From NCBI GenBank assembly GCA_023897205.1, contig JAHWDD010000007.1, positions 4,216,001 to 4,280,000 of the forward strand: DNA of 64,000 nt, written 5' to 3'. This DNA comes from Exophiala sp. HKRS030. Taxonomy: Eukaryota > Ascomycota > Eurotiomycetes > Chaetothyriales > Herpotrichiellaceae. This document shows positions 48,085 through 59,297 of this stretch, one piece after another. Each line of letters starts with the position of its first letter. Position 1 is the first letter of the stretch. The notes under the pieces were generated by a model. That model saw nothing but the letters and a program-made list of their open reading frames with translations, ran no database searches and had not been told where the DNA came from. Made by a program: the position numbers and the translations under genes.

Positions 48085-49176
48085 CTATTCCGATACCGCA
48101 CCAGGTCCGTCAACCTTGTGCTTCCTCTCACGTGTATCGCAACCCAGCCACAACAAGTCAGGTCTGCTATAATGACCGCAGATATCGAGGAAGCTGCGGG
48201 CCATGACAGTCATGCTAGTGTCGATGTCCGCAATAACCAGCCCTTCTTCGGTAGGCTTGAGATACTCAGTAAGCAAGCGGCCATCAGGCGCGACAACAGT
48301 GGAGTATCCACCGCCTGGAGAAGACATCAGTGGTGAACCCGCCATTGACATCAGCTCCGTTCCTTTTTCCGTGATGACTGTCGTGGCATGGAGTACAAAG
48401 GTCTGGGTCTCAATGGCGTATGTTTGTGAGAGACAAAGGCAACCTAATCAAAGTAAGCATTGGTGAAAGAACCGAGGAACACAAAGGCAGAGCTTCTCAC
48501 CCTCCTGTGACATCGAATACAACTCTGGACCGCCGTGAGGCGACAATGGTGGCCAGCCACCGATGTGAATATCTTCCCTTTGCGTGGCAGTGTGGTACTT
48601 GAGCAATGGTTGACAATGCTCCCAGCATGCCAAGGAGCCCACTCGCTTGCCCAACTTCGTTGTTGCGACATTGATGAGGCTGTTGCCTGAAGCGTCACCA
48701 AAGATTGTCCTTTCCATATGCGTAGGCTTCAATTTTCGACGTTTGATCAGGATCTCGCCATCAGAATCAATCAAGACCTGAGCAATATACAACGAATCGT
48801 GATCATTCTCCGAGAAACCAAGAGACACCACGACCTTGTTCTTTGCAGCACATGCTTGGATAGCTCGCATCTCATCAGAATCGACCACTAGTGAGTTTTG
48901 GATATATCTTGTTGACAACACGGGGTCTACCGGTCGGTTCCTGCTCTGCGATTTAGCATCAGGCTCCGCCCGCGGGCGGGGCACGCTGACTCACCATATC
49001 CACGCCGGGTAACCAGGGACAAAGGCCTCTGAGAAGCCGATCAACTTGACGCCTTTCTGGCCAGCCTCAGTGATGGCACTGCAGACCTTTTTGACGGAAG
49101 CCTGGAGATCCAACCACTCTGGCTCATACTGGGCCACCGCGACTCGAATCGTGCTAGACTTGCTGGTGCTGCCCAT
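48085..49176 (-). CDS. nitrilase (carbon-nitrogen hydrolase, branch 1)
   Basis: Hydrolyses nitriles to carboxylic acid and ammonia. Three exons (49176-48995, 48940-48501, 48443-48085; introns 54 and 57 nt) encode 326 aa starting [20 protein letters not shown]. All three catalytic residues are visible: Glu in [17 protein letters not shown], Lys in [17 protein letters not shown] and Cys in [14 protein letters not shown], followed by HIGGWPPL. The block [23 protein letters not shown] is typical of fungal nitrilases. Length fits aromatic or aliphatic nitrilases better than the longer cyanide hydratases. It is transcribed in the same direction as the aldoxime dehydratase 1.3 kb upstream, which would supply its nitrile substrate. 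3' end lies 124 bp from the convergent SDHC-like gene. Confidence 0.93.
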
Positions 49177-50432
49177 GTTGGAAAGTATGTCGTTGGCGAT
49201 GCGATGATTCAAGCGCTACCAGGTAGACTTGCTACACCTAATATATAGGCAAAACGTCGACGTTTGGAGAGAGTTCAAGGCACACTCACACCCAGTTTAT
49301 ATCGAGTGCAGTAGACGGGACAAATCCGTCCTTCTGAGGACTGGATTCAACTCAAACCAGCCCACCCTCGACTCGACCAGCCAGCCCGCATTTAACTGTG
49401 TACTATTTAGGCGAAAAATCCAAATCTGCTCTAGGTTTCCGATAAGATGGGACCAATAATCATCGCCCATGCTGGCTAATCGACCGTGCGGAGGAGCCAT
49501 CCGCAATTTTGATCCTCCATGAAGGGCGGGGAATATCTTGCACCCGCGGCCGATTGGTGATAAGACCAAAAGCAATCTTTCTATAACTATGGCAGATGCA
49601 GTGGAACTGTTTCCGTTCCAAGTCCTTAACAACTAAAGAACTCTGATTAAGAACAAGAACTTAGCGATCCAATTTCCACGAAGGCTGCCATCAGAAAAAC
49701 GTTACTGCGCCATGGTCTGACAAGATGTTTTGCTTAATATCTGTTCTTGGTGCTTGCTCCGCAGTTTCAAGCCTCGATATTAAATCGACCAACTGTGTGA
49801 CACTAGCTACTCAATAGGGACATCACGGCAGGAGCAGACAAATTTTATATGATCTCTCGAGCCTAAGGGTAACGATATTGAGAAGCGATCTTGCATTTAT
49901 ATATCACGTGATTTATACACTAGTCCTCTCTAAGAACTTTTTGTGTCGCGCTTGTTGTCTCCCACGTCTATAGAGTCATAGAACTAAGTTTCCTCTGGAA
50001 CTCCGGGTCGTATTCCAATATTAATAGATCTATCTAGGGTTGTCAATTACTACCTGAAGGTGTTCTTTTGTATATATATAATCACTACATTATAAACTTA
50101 ATTCGCACTTACGCGTTTTCCTATTTGCTCTTCTAGATTAAGATAAGTGCTAATAATACTACAGGCATATTATATTAGATACTCTAGAAGAAGAAGCTCA
50201 TAGTATAGTCATAATATATGCCTTCATCACCCTTAGTATTACTATATTGTAGCAGGTATAACCTCAAGGCTATAATGCGAATAAAGTAAGAGATAGAGTC
50301 GGGATTAAGGAGATTAAGGAAGGGTAGTGGTCCACAAGATTCTTAGCTAAGGTTATATTGCATGCATGATATGGATACTCAGTACTATAGTATACTAAGT
50401 AGTAGTACTAAGTACTCTCGAACCCAATGTGA
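49177..50432. other. AT-rich island between nitrilase and aldoxime dehydratase
   Basis: Gene-free stretch of 1.25 kb. From about 49,850 to 50,420 it is markedly AT-rich, with many TA dinucleotides (TATATATATAATCAC near 50,080; TATTATATTAGATAC near 50,170), unlike the ~50% GC surroundings. It has no ORF. It may be an eroded, RIP-mutated transposon remnant, but no terminal repeats or coding relic can be recognised. Confidence 0.6.
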
Positions 50433-51659
50433 TCAGTTCTCAAGAACCATGAGCCCCGTGCCTTCCTTGCATCCAATATACTCAGCGTCCAGATCGCCGG
50501 ATTTCAATATAGCCAGCTCGACAAAGAGCGATAGCTTGCCATCACGTCCATGTTTGCCATCCGGCCCGTAAAGCTCAAACGTGTTGGCCCTGAGCTTAAC
50601 ATGGTCCTTGAACGATCTCCCGGCTAATTCAAAATGCGCGAGGTCGATGAAATACATTAACTGGTTCGCCTCAGCGACCACATTTGTGTTGAGCGCGAGA
50701 TCTTCTGCCGGATCAATAGTGGTTAGATTCTTCTCCTTAGGCTCCGGATTCTCGTGCGCAACGTGCATGGTGAAAGAGGCAACCCCATTCTTGTTTCTTG
50801 CGCTGTTTAGATGGTCCATCCACGATTTGGCATATGGACCAAGCCTCTCGAGCCAGGACTCGGTTTCTTCTTTGCTCAAATGTGGTCGGCGCTGTCCTTC
50901 GCGAGCAAATGCTAGGTTGTCTGGTATGTTGGTTAATTTGACCCTGCCTAGCCTCACATTGCTAGTAGGTTTTTGGTCCAGATCCACGACCCTCTTTTCG
51001 GAACCAGGCTTCGCTCTTGTAATGGTCACAAGATCAGTGGTAAATTTGTCTTCAGGGTCGGTATGTTCGTCTGGGTTGTCTAAGAGCCGATGGCGATAAA
51101 CTCCCCAATATGCTTCATCAGAGCTATCCTTCAATCCGAGCATGGTTGCCAAACCTGAAGTCTCGTGTTGATTGGCAGCAAACATGTACCTCGACTTGGG
51201 GACTGTCATAACTTCTCGCCAAACGCCAGCATCATCTGGCAGGTTATTCCAAAATTCCTGGACTTCAACAGTGTTCCTCCATTGTTCATAATCGGTCGAT
51301 TTCAGCCAGTATGCGACGAAGGTTGTCGACTTAGGAGGTTCACGAGGGATTTCATGACTTTCCTCCTGAAGATGATCGACGCGGTCGGCAGATTTAGTCA
51401 ATAACTTGTAAAAGTCAAGAATCCTTTGTTTCTTAGTATCTGTCAATTCATCGTGCTGAAATCCAAATAGAGCGTAAGTAAACACGAGACCCTTGGGCTC
51501 GAGATTTGCTAGCCAGACCATTTTCACGTTGTTCACGGAGGCAGACCTGGTGATCTTTAGTGATGCTAGCTGGAGCAGGGGAAGATCATGAACGCAAGTG
51601 GTAGTCTGCTGGTAGAATCTGGTGACTATCAGGCCGCTGAATACCTTGAGGAAGACCAT
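50433..51659 (-). CDS. haem aldoxime dehydratase (phenylacetaldoxime dehydratase family)
   Basis: Dehydrates aldoximes to nitriles on a ferrous haem. The ORF from ATG 51659 is 408 aa; conserved sequence starts at MVWLANLEPKG (ATG 51521), so the 5' end is uncertain and an upstream exon is possible. Family-like stretches in order: VFTYALFGFQHDE, STTFVAYWLKSTDYEQW, GVWREVMTVPKSRYMF, EAYWGVYRHRL, LTNIPDNLAFAREGQR, and the C-terminal DLAHFELAGRSFKDH region, equivalent to the His-containing SHPTH segment of bacterial Oxd enzymes, then FELYGPDGK. In bacteria oxd genes are often linked to nitrilase or nitrile hydratase genes; here the nitrilase is the next gene downstream on the same strand. Divergent from a Zn2Cys6 regulator. 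Substrate probably an arylacetaldoxime, by inference. Confidence 0.85.
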   Translation of the reverse strand: MVFLKVFSGLIVTRFYQQTTTCVHDLPLLQLASLKITRSASVNNVKMVWLANLEPKGLVFTYALFGFQHDELTDTKKQRILDFYKLLTKSADRVDHLQEESHEIPREPPKSTTFVAYWLKSTDYEQWRNTVEVQEFWNNLPDDAGVWREVMTVPKSRYMFAANQHETSGLATMLGLKDSSDEAYWGVYRHRLLDNPDEHTDPEDKFTTDLVTITRAKPGSEKRVVDLDQKPTSNVRLGRVKLTNIPDNLAFAREGQRRPHLSKEETESWLERLGPYAKSWMDHLNSARNKNGVASFTMHVAHENPEPKEKNLTTIDPAEDLALNTNVVAEANQLMYFIDLAHFELAGRSFKDHVKLRANTFELYGPDGKHGRDGKLSLFVELAILKSGDLDAEYIGCKEGTGLMVLEN

Positions 51660-52185
51660 CCACCTCCATCCTGAAGTATCCAGGCTGAGGACCTAGAAAG
51701 CATATGTACGAACAACCCCGCAGCGCGGAAGCCCAATTTGGTGCTGGATGGGCAGAGTTTGCCTTAGCAGTGACACATCCGCAATGATTGAACCCGAGGC
51801 GTACTCATGATCTGCTGGTTGGTCGAGAACGCCACAGGTGAAGGTGTGTGTCCATTCAATCATCCTTCAGACCATTCAGGCTTACGCATCACCTTTGCGG
51901 GACGCATCCGCGGTCATGATAAGTCGTGGCAAGCAACTTGATTATTACGCTAACAATTCAGCGATTGCCAAACACTTGGTAGAACTTGATATGTCAGACG
52001 AAATCAGTTCGTATTTGTAGCGCCCAACTTTGTTGATTGGTACCAGCATTCTCTCACCTCAGTGCCAAGATAACGAGCATCCAGACAAGTCCAGGAATTT
52101 ACAACCTCGTCTTCGCAGGCAATCCCCGGCAGATCCTGTGACTCGTAGATTAAGTCGATCTCGCTGCTATGGAGTCAAACACGCT
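51660..52185. promoter_or_regulatory. divergent promoter region, aldoxime dehydratase/regulator
   Basis: About 530 bp separating two divergent start codons. Short ORFs only. It may contain a missing first exon of the dehydratase. A shared-promoter role, with the neighbouring regulator acting here, is inference. Confidence 0.5.
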
Positions 52186-54469
52186 ATGGATCTGAACTCG
52201 TCCAAACAAAATACAAGGACCAAGATTGCGTGCGAGGAATGTCGAAAGAACAAGAGGAAGGTTAGTTATCATATGACGAATATATCTGCTGACTCACGAA
52301 GACAAGCTCATGCTGGTGTTCTAGTGTGATGGCCAGAAGCCCTCTTGCTTTCTGTGCGCAAAGTTCTCCAGAGACTGCTTCTATGAGGTTGAAAGCACAA
52401 GAAAGTCAGAAAGCCTACCAAGGTTTGAATGAAATTTACCCATTTCGCTGACCTTCGTTTTCTAGACGGCGCAATTTTGACGAAGATCTGATACGCAGCT
52501 TAGAGAACCAGATTCAGATCCTTGAATCGGCATTACTCAGCCGTAAGGCTGATGTAGATCATTCTAACCATGGCCACATCGAGACAATCCAAATGGCCGA
52601 CTGTGAGAGGTCCACATTACAGGCCCAACAAACAGCTAGTCAGGCTACGGGTTTGCTCAATTACACGGTCTCTCCTGATGACACTAGATCCAATTCTGCC
52701 ATGGACGAGCTAGCGTCGCTGATGCTCGAGATGGACATTGAAGAAAAGGGTGAACCCTCCTTCACCATTGCCGCTGGAAGACGGAAATCCTCGCACACTG
52801 CAAACCGGGACTTTCCTGCTGAAGGAACATCCTCTGCTAGGGGCTGGTCATCTGCCAAAGACGTCACTGTCTCAGCGGAACTTCTTCAGCACCTGGTTGA
52901 TTGTTTTGTGACACATTTTAACCTGTTCCATCAATTCCTCGACTGTCACGAAGTGGCAGATGTTCGAAGCCACGGACTCAATGTTGTGGAACTTGATCGA
53001 TATTTCCGCAACACAGCCTTGTTAGCAGTTGCAGCATGTTTCTCCGATCGTGAGGATGCCAAAGCTCTTGGGACTGTTTGTGCACAACTTGAAACCCTTC
53101 CGTTGCAATGTATCAAGGAATTCCCCAGCGATCTAGTCGTCCAAGGTCTGGTTTTGCTATCATGGAGGGAGCTCATGTTCGGAACCATTAATCTGGCATA
53201 TAACTATGTTTGTGAGTGTGTCCCTTCCTTACTTTGAAACATCTCTTGACTTCTTTGGCTTGGGTAGGCATGGCAACTGGACAGATTTTGCACCATGGTT
53301 ACCATGTCACCGCGTTGAAAAGGTCTGCAGATCCAGCTCAATTACAAAATGCTCTCCATTTGCGAAAGATCCGATCATTTTGGGCATATTTTTCGGTTGA
53401 CCGGTAAGCATGATCTCTCCTCAAAGCAAGACTAGCCATTTCTGAAAATATTTAGACTCATCACGTCGACTTTGGGTATGAACTGTACCTTACATTGGCA
53501 AAGAGTCAGGCTACCGCCATTTCGTCAGATTGTTAGTGGTGTACCCAGCCTTGACGAGGCGGCGCATGATGCCTTCTGCCAATTGTGGCATCTGTGGGAC
53601 TCGGGAATGGATCAAGTGTAAGTGATTGACTTGATTCACAATAACCAGGCTTACCTTTCGTCAGATATGCCTTTGGTTGGGGGCAGCTTACCAGCGACGA
53701 ACGCGCAGCTCTCGTACAAAGCTCGCATCAATCGTTGACAGACTTCCACGCCAGAGTGGATGAGCGCTTGAAACTTCGTCGAGACTATTTACCAGACAGT
53801 GCTGTGTGGTTCCAAATGGCCTATCGTACAGCACTGCTTCTAATCCACCGACCATTGCTTAGCGAGCCGAAAGAAAGTCCCGCAGCTAGATCTGCATTTC
53901 GCTTGACCACGGCTTCTGCCGTTTCAATATCAAGCATGATCAGACAATACCGCAAAGTGCGGAAATTCGGAAGCATGTCACCACAAGTAGTTGATTACAT
54001 CTTAAGTGCCTCAGTCATTCATCTGCTGAACGCAACTTCGGGTAAGAAATCAGCCCTGGGACGCCAGTCCATGAGCGGCATACGAACATGTTTGGATGCA
54101 TTGCTGGACATCCATCAGAAGTGGCCATTGATCGGAGCCAGGGCAATTCGACAAATCCAAGAGTTAGCCAATCGATGGAAAGTAGTCTGGACACTACCTA
54201 TTGCGCTTGCCGGACCACTATCCATGGATACAGTCCAGGCTACAAGTGGACAGGAGACATCGGTTTTCCCAGGAGGAAGTGGAAATCCGACACTTCTTCC
54301 ACCAAGCAGCTCATCTCTAACACCACCAACAGAGGAGACTTGGACCTCACGTTTGAACGACAGTAACTTCGAATATCTCGATGACCTGGGTGGTGGGGAC
54401 GATTTTTGGAATATGGATGGAAGCCAGTGGGATGCGCTGATTGCAGAAGACGCGATAAGTCATTCCTGA
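52186..54469 (+). CDS. Zn2Cys6 transcription factor
   Basis: Six exons (52186-52260, 52325-52422, 52466-53211, 53268-53403, 53456-53617, 53665-54469; introns 43-64 nt) join to 673 aa, divisible by three throughout. The zinc cluster spans exons 1 and 2: ACEECRKNKRKCDG then PSCFLCAKFSRDC, with a splice site just before the third Cys, a common position. A short coiled-coil-like segment follows (IRSLENQIQILESALL). The middle region (LLQHLVDCFVTHFNLFHQFL) and LHLRKIRSFWAYF, ITSTLGMNCTLHW match the fungal transcription-factor regulatory domain. The C terminus is acidic and Ser/Thr/Pro-rich, a likely activation region (LDDLGGGDDFWNMDG). Divergent neighbour of aldoxime dehydratase; a likely pathway-specific activator by position. 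Confidence 0.92.
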
Positions 54470-55033
54470 GGCTCTAGGAAGCATGTCAAACCCTCATATC
54501 GGTGGTATTGCCATCCGCAGTACATCTTGTTACCAGGAGTGAGAGGATTGGGGTGGGTATTTCGGTGCTGTCAATGAGACATATGCCAGCCTTGACCAGC
54601 GGATGTTGATAGAGTCACTGGAACACCTACAGCCTCGAGCAGAACTACAACTTATTATAGGGATTATCGTTTTGGAGGGGTTTCGTAAGATACTCCATGT
54701 CTATGACAAGCATTAGATATTTTGTGGGGTGGGCTATATCGAGCATCGACGACTCGGACGCCATGTCCTCGCAAAATCGAAGACGTCACAACCATGACTA
54801 CATCACAACCATCCATCACAGTGGATCCCTTCAATATCAATCCCGTACCTCGGTATGGGGTAACTTGTCCCACGTTCAGAAATAGACTTGATGCTCATAA
54901 ACCCTACAATACCCTATAGTAATCCTTTGAATTCACAGGACTCTTAGACTTTGAACACATACCCGGAGGACAAAGTCGAAAAGACTACGCAGACAAGACC
55001 GACCATTCGAACACAATCAACAATCAACAAACC
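54470..55033. other. intergenic
   Basis: 3' flank of the regulator and promoter of the small hydrophilic gene; nothing supportable. Confidence 0.5.
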
Positions 55034-55446
55034 ATGGCACGCAAGACACTCGCTGAATCTGCGGAAGAGAACCCCACGGCTCTCGGCGACCCGTGTCTCT
55101 CAAGGCGGAAACGTCTGACTCTTCGCCTACGGAGAATGACAGACCAAATCAACAAGGGCAAAAACAGCAGGATTCCAAAAAGCCCTCATCGTCCGTGCAA
55201 GACATTGCACCGTCACCGACTGAAGGAGACATCGACGTCGATAGCAACGGTAATGGCAAAGGCAGCAATTCTAAGCCTAGCTTAAAGGACACTGCACAGC
55301 GCGATCTCAAGGAGACTGAGAAGGGGAATAAGTCTATGTTGGGCGACCCCGTCAGTCTCAAGGCTGAGAAATCGGAGAAGGATCCTATCAGGGATGATGG
55401 CATGGGCGGTGTCACTGGGAACAAGCAGAGAGATTCAAAGTTATAG
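55034..55446 (+). CDS. small hydrophilic disordered protein, one frameshift
   Basis: Starts MARKTLAESAEENPTALGDP at ATG 55034, then the natural continuation is in another frame (SLKAETSDSSPTEN) to a stop at 55444-55446. One extra C in the CCC run at 55090-55092 would join them. The same phrase recurs downstream in frame as GDPVSLKAEKSEKDP with four C's, which is internal evidence that a base is missing. The joined product would be about 137 aa, rich in Lys, Ser, Asp and Gln, with no hydrophobic core, and compositionally like the protein at 24397-24696. Possibly a stress-related disordered protein; function unknown. Read without the repair it gives an unrelated basic 83-aa peptide. Confidence 0.55.
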
Positions 55447-55675
55447 TTATAGTAATTGTGGATGTCGGAGCAGAGCGCGAAAAGGAGGAGCCTGATACTG
55501 TAACTGAACTGCTACACCCTGTAAATGCAGAGGATTTGATCAACGATCGATTTGCCCGATAAAGACACTTGAAACATACATAGCATAATCCTGAGGGGAA
55601 GTAAAGGCATTTCTCAGAAAGGAGAAAACGCACTTTGGTATAAACATAAAGCGTGTGCAAAATCAGGTCCCGCAA

Positions 55676-57464
55676 TCATATCTTCTTCAGCAACACAACG
55701 AAGGTAGCCTTTCGGCCCTGAACATGATCGAGATAAGCATCGAGCTCCTCGTCTTCTTCAATCAGATAAGAGATTTCATGGCCTGTGCTGTCTTTCTCGA
55801 TTCCATCGATGCGTGCAGCTTTGGCATTGGGATATTTCGTCGCGAGAAGGAGATGCAGTTCTGGAACTGAGCGACCTGATAATGAACCTAACCACATCTT
55901 GGTGTTGTTATACGTGTTCGACTTGGGGTGTGGTCGAATATACACAGCGGTCATGGTTGATTCTTGAGGTTCAACAAGTTCATCAGCAGCCTGCAGGAGG
56001 TTCGGGTCAATTTGAAGGTCTGAGAGGTCGGTAGTGGGTGCAGCTGGAAGATCTCCAAAAGGATTTGCCGGGAGGGATTGGGCATAAGGAGTGCTTTCTG
56101 GAGCGGCCGACGGCAACGGCGGTGCTCTTCGTGGCGTACTCTCGGATGGTTTCTTCCTGAAAGTGCCCTTCGCTTTTGCTTTATCATCCCGTACGCGCTT
56201 CATCACATCTCGACATAGAAGCTCCAATGCAGACTGTTTCTTGTCATGTTCAGGATCCTCAGCACCAGGACCTAGGATTTCTTTCAGGAGAGGTGTTTCT
56301 GAAATCCACTTGTCTTTCAGATATCCCCACATGTCTGGACCCATCTCCAATTTGCTAGTGTAGTGTTCGGCATTTAAGATGTCATAAAAGCCAGCACGGA
56401 TTTGACGACTCTGTTCAGGATTGATACCGAGGACATTTTTCGATTCCAAGATGGTAAGTCGCCGACCCATAGTCCGGATTCTCTTGGTGACATCGGTACA
56501 AATGACATCGAGAGCGAGTTCTTTCTTTGTCTGCTCCTGAGGGTCTGCATTATTGGTCCAAAGAGCTGCTTGAAGAGTTGTGTTGTCGCGTATGAGCCGG
56601 TCTTTGGCGGCTTGCCATTTTTCGGCTCCTGCGACGGTCTTCTGGAGGATCTGCTCTTCCTCGCAGATACTCTGAAACTGATCACGAACGGCACGATATT
56701 GTTTCGTCTCCAGACCTAAGATGCCTCTGCTCTCTTCGAGTGTTGTTTCAGAAGGAAAGCGTGGCGGGCCTGGAGGGTCCGCTGGAAGGCCAGCATATCC
56801 TTTTGTTCTACGACGACGCTTCTTGCTCTTCATTCGATCATCACTTTCGGCCTGAAGGCGTTCGAGCCTGGCCCTCTGACGCTCAATAAATTCGGCAGGA
56901 GGTTCATCAACAAGGGTAGGGAGTTCTGCTGGTTCAGATAGACCCGACTCATTTTGTGTTGCTTCAAGTAATTGAGCCTCAATCTGAGTGGTATCGTCAT
57001 CGCCTTGCTGTTTGGGACCGTTCGGAATGCGCATCAGCCATCGGTTTTTGGCACGCAGTCTCATGAGTTCTCGTTCTTTGATCTCGTGACCCTCTTCATG
57101 CAAGACAGCCAGCATATTTCTCTGACTGTAATTGTTTTCCCATAGTTCTTTCACACGATCGACCAGGTCCTCGTCGCGAAAGGCAGGCTTCCGTTTGGAG
57201 GGAAAGTCCCATCGTTTGAATTGAGTCTGGAAGGCTCGCTTTGAAGGAGTAAAATTGTAGTTGTCGCGCATGTGCTGCATGATATCCTCGAGCGACTGTT
57301 GGTGGTTAGCCGGGGGAAATGAGAGGCAAGAGTGATGATTATAGACGCGTACCTTGCGCTCTTGGATGTACAGCTGGTAGCAGACATCTTTGTGGGGGTC
57401 CCAGTTGTAGACCTGGGCATGTTAGTTATAGCGATCATCAAAGAGTCTCGAAGTGAAATACCAT
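55676..57464 (-). CDS. Clr5-domain protein; first coding exon is only ATG
   Basis: The Clr5 domain is a fungal helical domain, named from fission yeast Clr5. Exon 1 contributes just the ATG (57464-57462), then a 49-nt intron; exon 2 (57412-57353) reads VYNWDPHKDVCYQLYIQERK; a 57-nt intron; exon 3 (57295-55676). Total 560 aa, frame consistent. The Clr5 core is SLEDIMQHMRDNYNFTPSK then FQTQFKRWDFPSKR. A second helical motif follows (LVDRVKELWENNYSQRNML, KERELMRLRAKNRW). The centre is charged and helical with KSKKRRRRTKG, a likely nuclear localisation signal, and the C terminus contains FVVLLKKI. Possibly a chromatin or silencing factor, by domain only. The ATG-only exon should be checked with RNA evidence. 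Confidence 0.83.
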
Positions 57465-57793
57465 GATGCCTTTTTGTCGTTGCTCGACCGTATTGCAAAA
57501 GCGCGTTTCGAGATGCTGTGACGGAGTCGGAGTATGCGGCGGTGGCAGCAGAAGTACGGAGTAGTAGTGGTTCACTGTTGGGATTTGCTCAAGTCACGCA
57601 GACAGAGATTGAGGTGCAACTTGCTTGGCATTGTCTTGGCAAGCAGGCAGAACTCTCACTCGCACGTGATCATAACACCACGGAACAACTTATCACCGGC
57701 ATCCTCAATATCACATCTCTGCTTCTTCTATTTACACCTCTCACTCTTTTACTACTGTACTATCTCGTTACATATCGACAAATCTATTCCCAT
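57465..57793. other. intergenic
   Basis: Promoter side of the Clr5 gene and 3' flank of the hydrolase. Overlapping ORFs of about 140 codons are low-complexity (Leu/Pro/Ser) and not credible. Confidence 0.5.
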
Positions 57794-59297
57794 CTACCTC
57801 CCAGGCCGTGGACCAATATTCTTCTTCCACTCCTCATTTATCCCGACCCGTTCCTTCCGTGGCCTGGAACGCCATCGTGCCTGCCATTGTTTTGTAAACT
57901 CTTCCCATCTTTCAACCTCATTCTTCACAAATGAAGCTGCTGCCGCAGCCGTGTCCGTCACGTTCTCCATGGGTACCAAATGGCCAGTGTCTAGCACTAC
58001 CTCCCGGACGTTCCCGTGATCTCGTCCACCACTACCCCCGACCCCAACTCCAGTGGTCTCTAGCTTTTTCCTCCTCAACTCGGGCGTCGCCAGCTCAGAG
58101 TGCTCCCCAAAGATGTACAGCACCGGCGGCTTTACTTCTGGGAGTCGTCGGAATATGGCCGCCGGCTCGGGTCTGTAGAAAGGGAAACTTACTTCCACAT
58201 CATCCGGATGCATATCCCCGTATTCGCTTTGATCCTGTTCGGGCAATGTATCAACTTGTCCGACATATTTTGGTCTCAGATACGAAAAGACTTCTTGTGA
58301 TACGGGAGTCTTCAAAGTCACAGGTGTGTCGTCTCCATCCCCCATTTCAGGGTGCAGTAGTGTAGGCAATTCTCTAAGACCATGCTTGCTCCATTTCGCG
58401 AGGACACGGGGGTCCCAGGCCTGATAGAACTTATTGTTGTTGAATCTTCGCACTGCATCTTCCCTTGACGGCCAAATATCTCGACGGTAAGTGGAAGCTG
58501 GAGCGAACTTTTTGCTTGGATTCTCCGTCTGAATGACAGGATCGATCAGTACCAAGCCACGCAACAGATTAGGATGAATCAGTGCAAGTTGTGTTCTGTG
58601 CAGTAGTCAGTGATGATCTCCTTCACTCTATGACATCTCCCACAATTGTGACGCCCCCATACTATGACCTATCCCGAACAATGGTTGTGGTATATCATCT
58701 TGCTTCTGATTGATCAGATACAGCATGTCTAGAGCTCCATCATACCAACTTGCTGCGATAGTGAGCCAAAGTCGTCGCCAAGGAGGATTTCAGTCTCCAG
58801 AAAACTCACGATCATTGCCTAGAGAATCTTCATTGAGGACAGAACTCTGCCCCTGATGGGCCAGATCTAAGATCCAAATTGAGCGGATCCTCTTGCCTTC
58901 TGCTTCCAAGCTCTCATATAAATCATCCCAAAGTGGTTCATAGAGTTCCTGTGCCTGAAGTCAATGCTAAAGATCCCCAACGCAAAAGGCCACAGCCGCC
59001 CTGCTTCTCTTGCGCAAGACGAACCTTGGGAAACCCATTTGCGTGAGCGGCAATAAAGGTGATGTCTCCAGGCCGTGGCACAGTGTTCTTCTTTGGCGTA
59101 TATTGTTTTACTGCTAGTTTTAACGCATTCTCATGCCCGATCTCAGTTCCCCTTGGCCAATGTCGCGTATGTTGTGCCGGAACCACGTGTTCGGTAATAT
59201 GAAAGTGTGACAAACTCCGCCTCCAGATCACCACATCCCAATGACGGCGCCACCGGCGTTGTGAACTCGTGCTTCTCAAAACGCTCGGGCCAGCCAT
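57794..59297 (-). CDS. alpha/beta hydrolase
   Basis: Four exons (59297-59025, 58948-58810, 58752-58644, 58595-57794; introns 76, 57 and 48 nt) encode 440 aa. The nucleophile elbow GHSMG (FGIGHSMGASQL) lies at the end of exon 3, the acid is likely the Glu/Asp around FGEHSELATPELR, and the His is in LDTGHLVPME. The N-terminal half has FHITEHVVPAQHTRHWPRG, ITFIAAHANGFPK and IWILDLAHQGQSS, a fungal family of soluble AB hydrolases. A canonical PTS1 is not seen (ends RPGR). No signal peptide. MAGPSVLR at 59297 is the first ATG; homologues may start nearer FHITEHV. Substrate unknown. Confidence 0.85.

Noticed and set aside
48085..49176. Cyanide hydratase as an alternative identity for the nitrilase
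   Set aside because: The protein is shorter than typical cyanide hydratases and sits beside an aldoxime dehydratase; the alternative is not excluded but is less likely.
57518..58019. Plus-strand ORFs of 138-161 codons upstream of the Clr5 gene
   Set aside because: Low-complexity Leu/Pro/Ser sequence overlapping the 3' exon of the alpha/beta hydrolase in antisense; not credible as protein.
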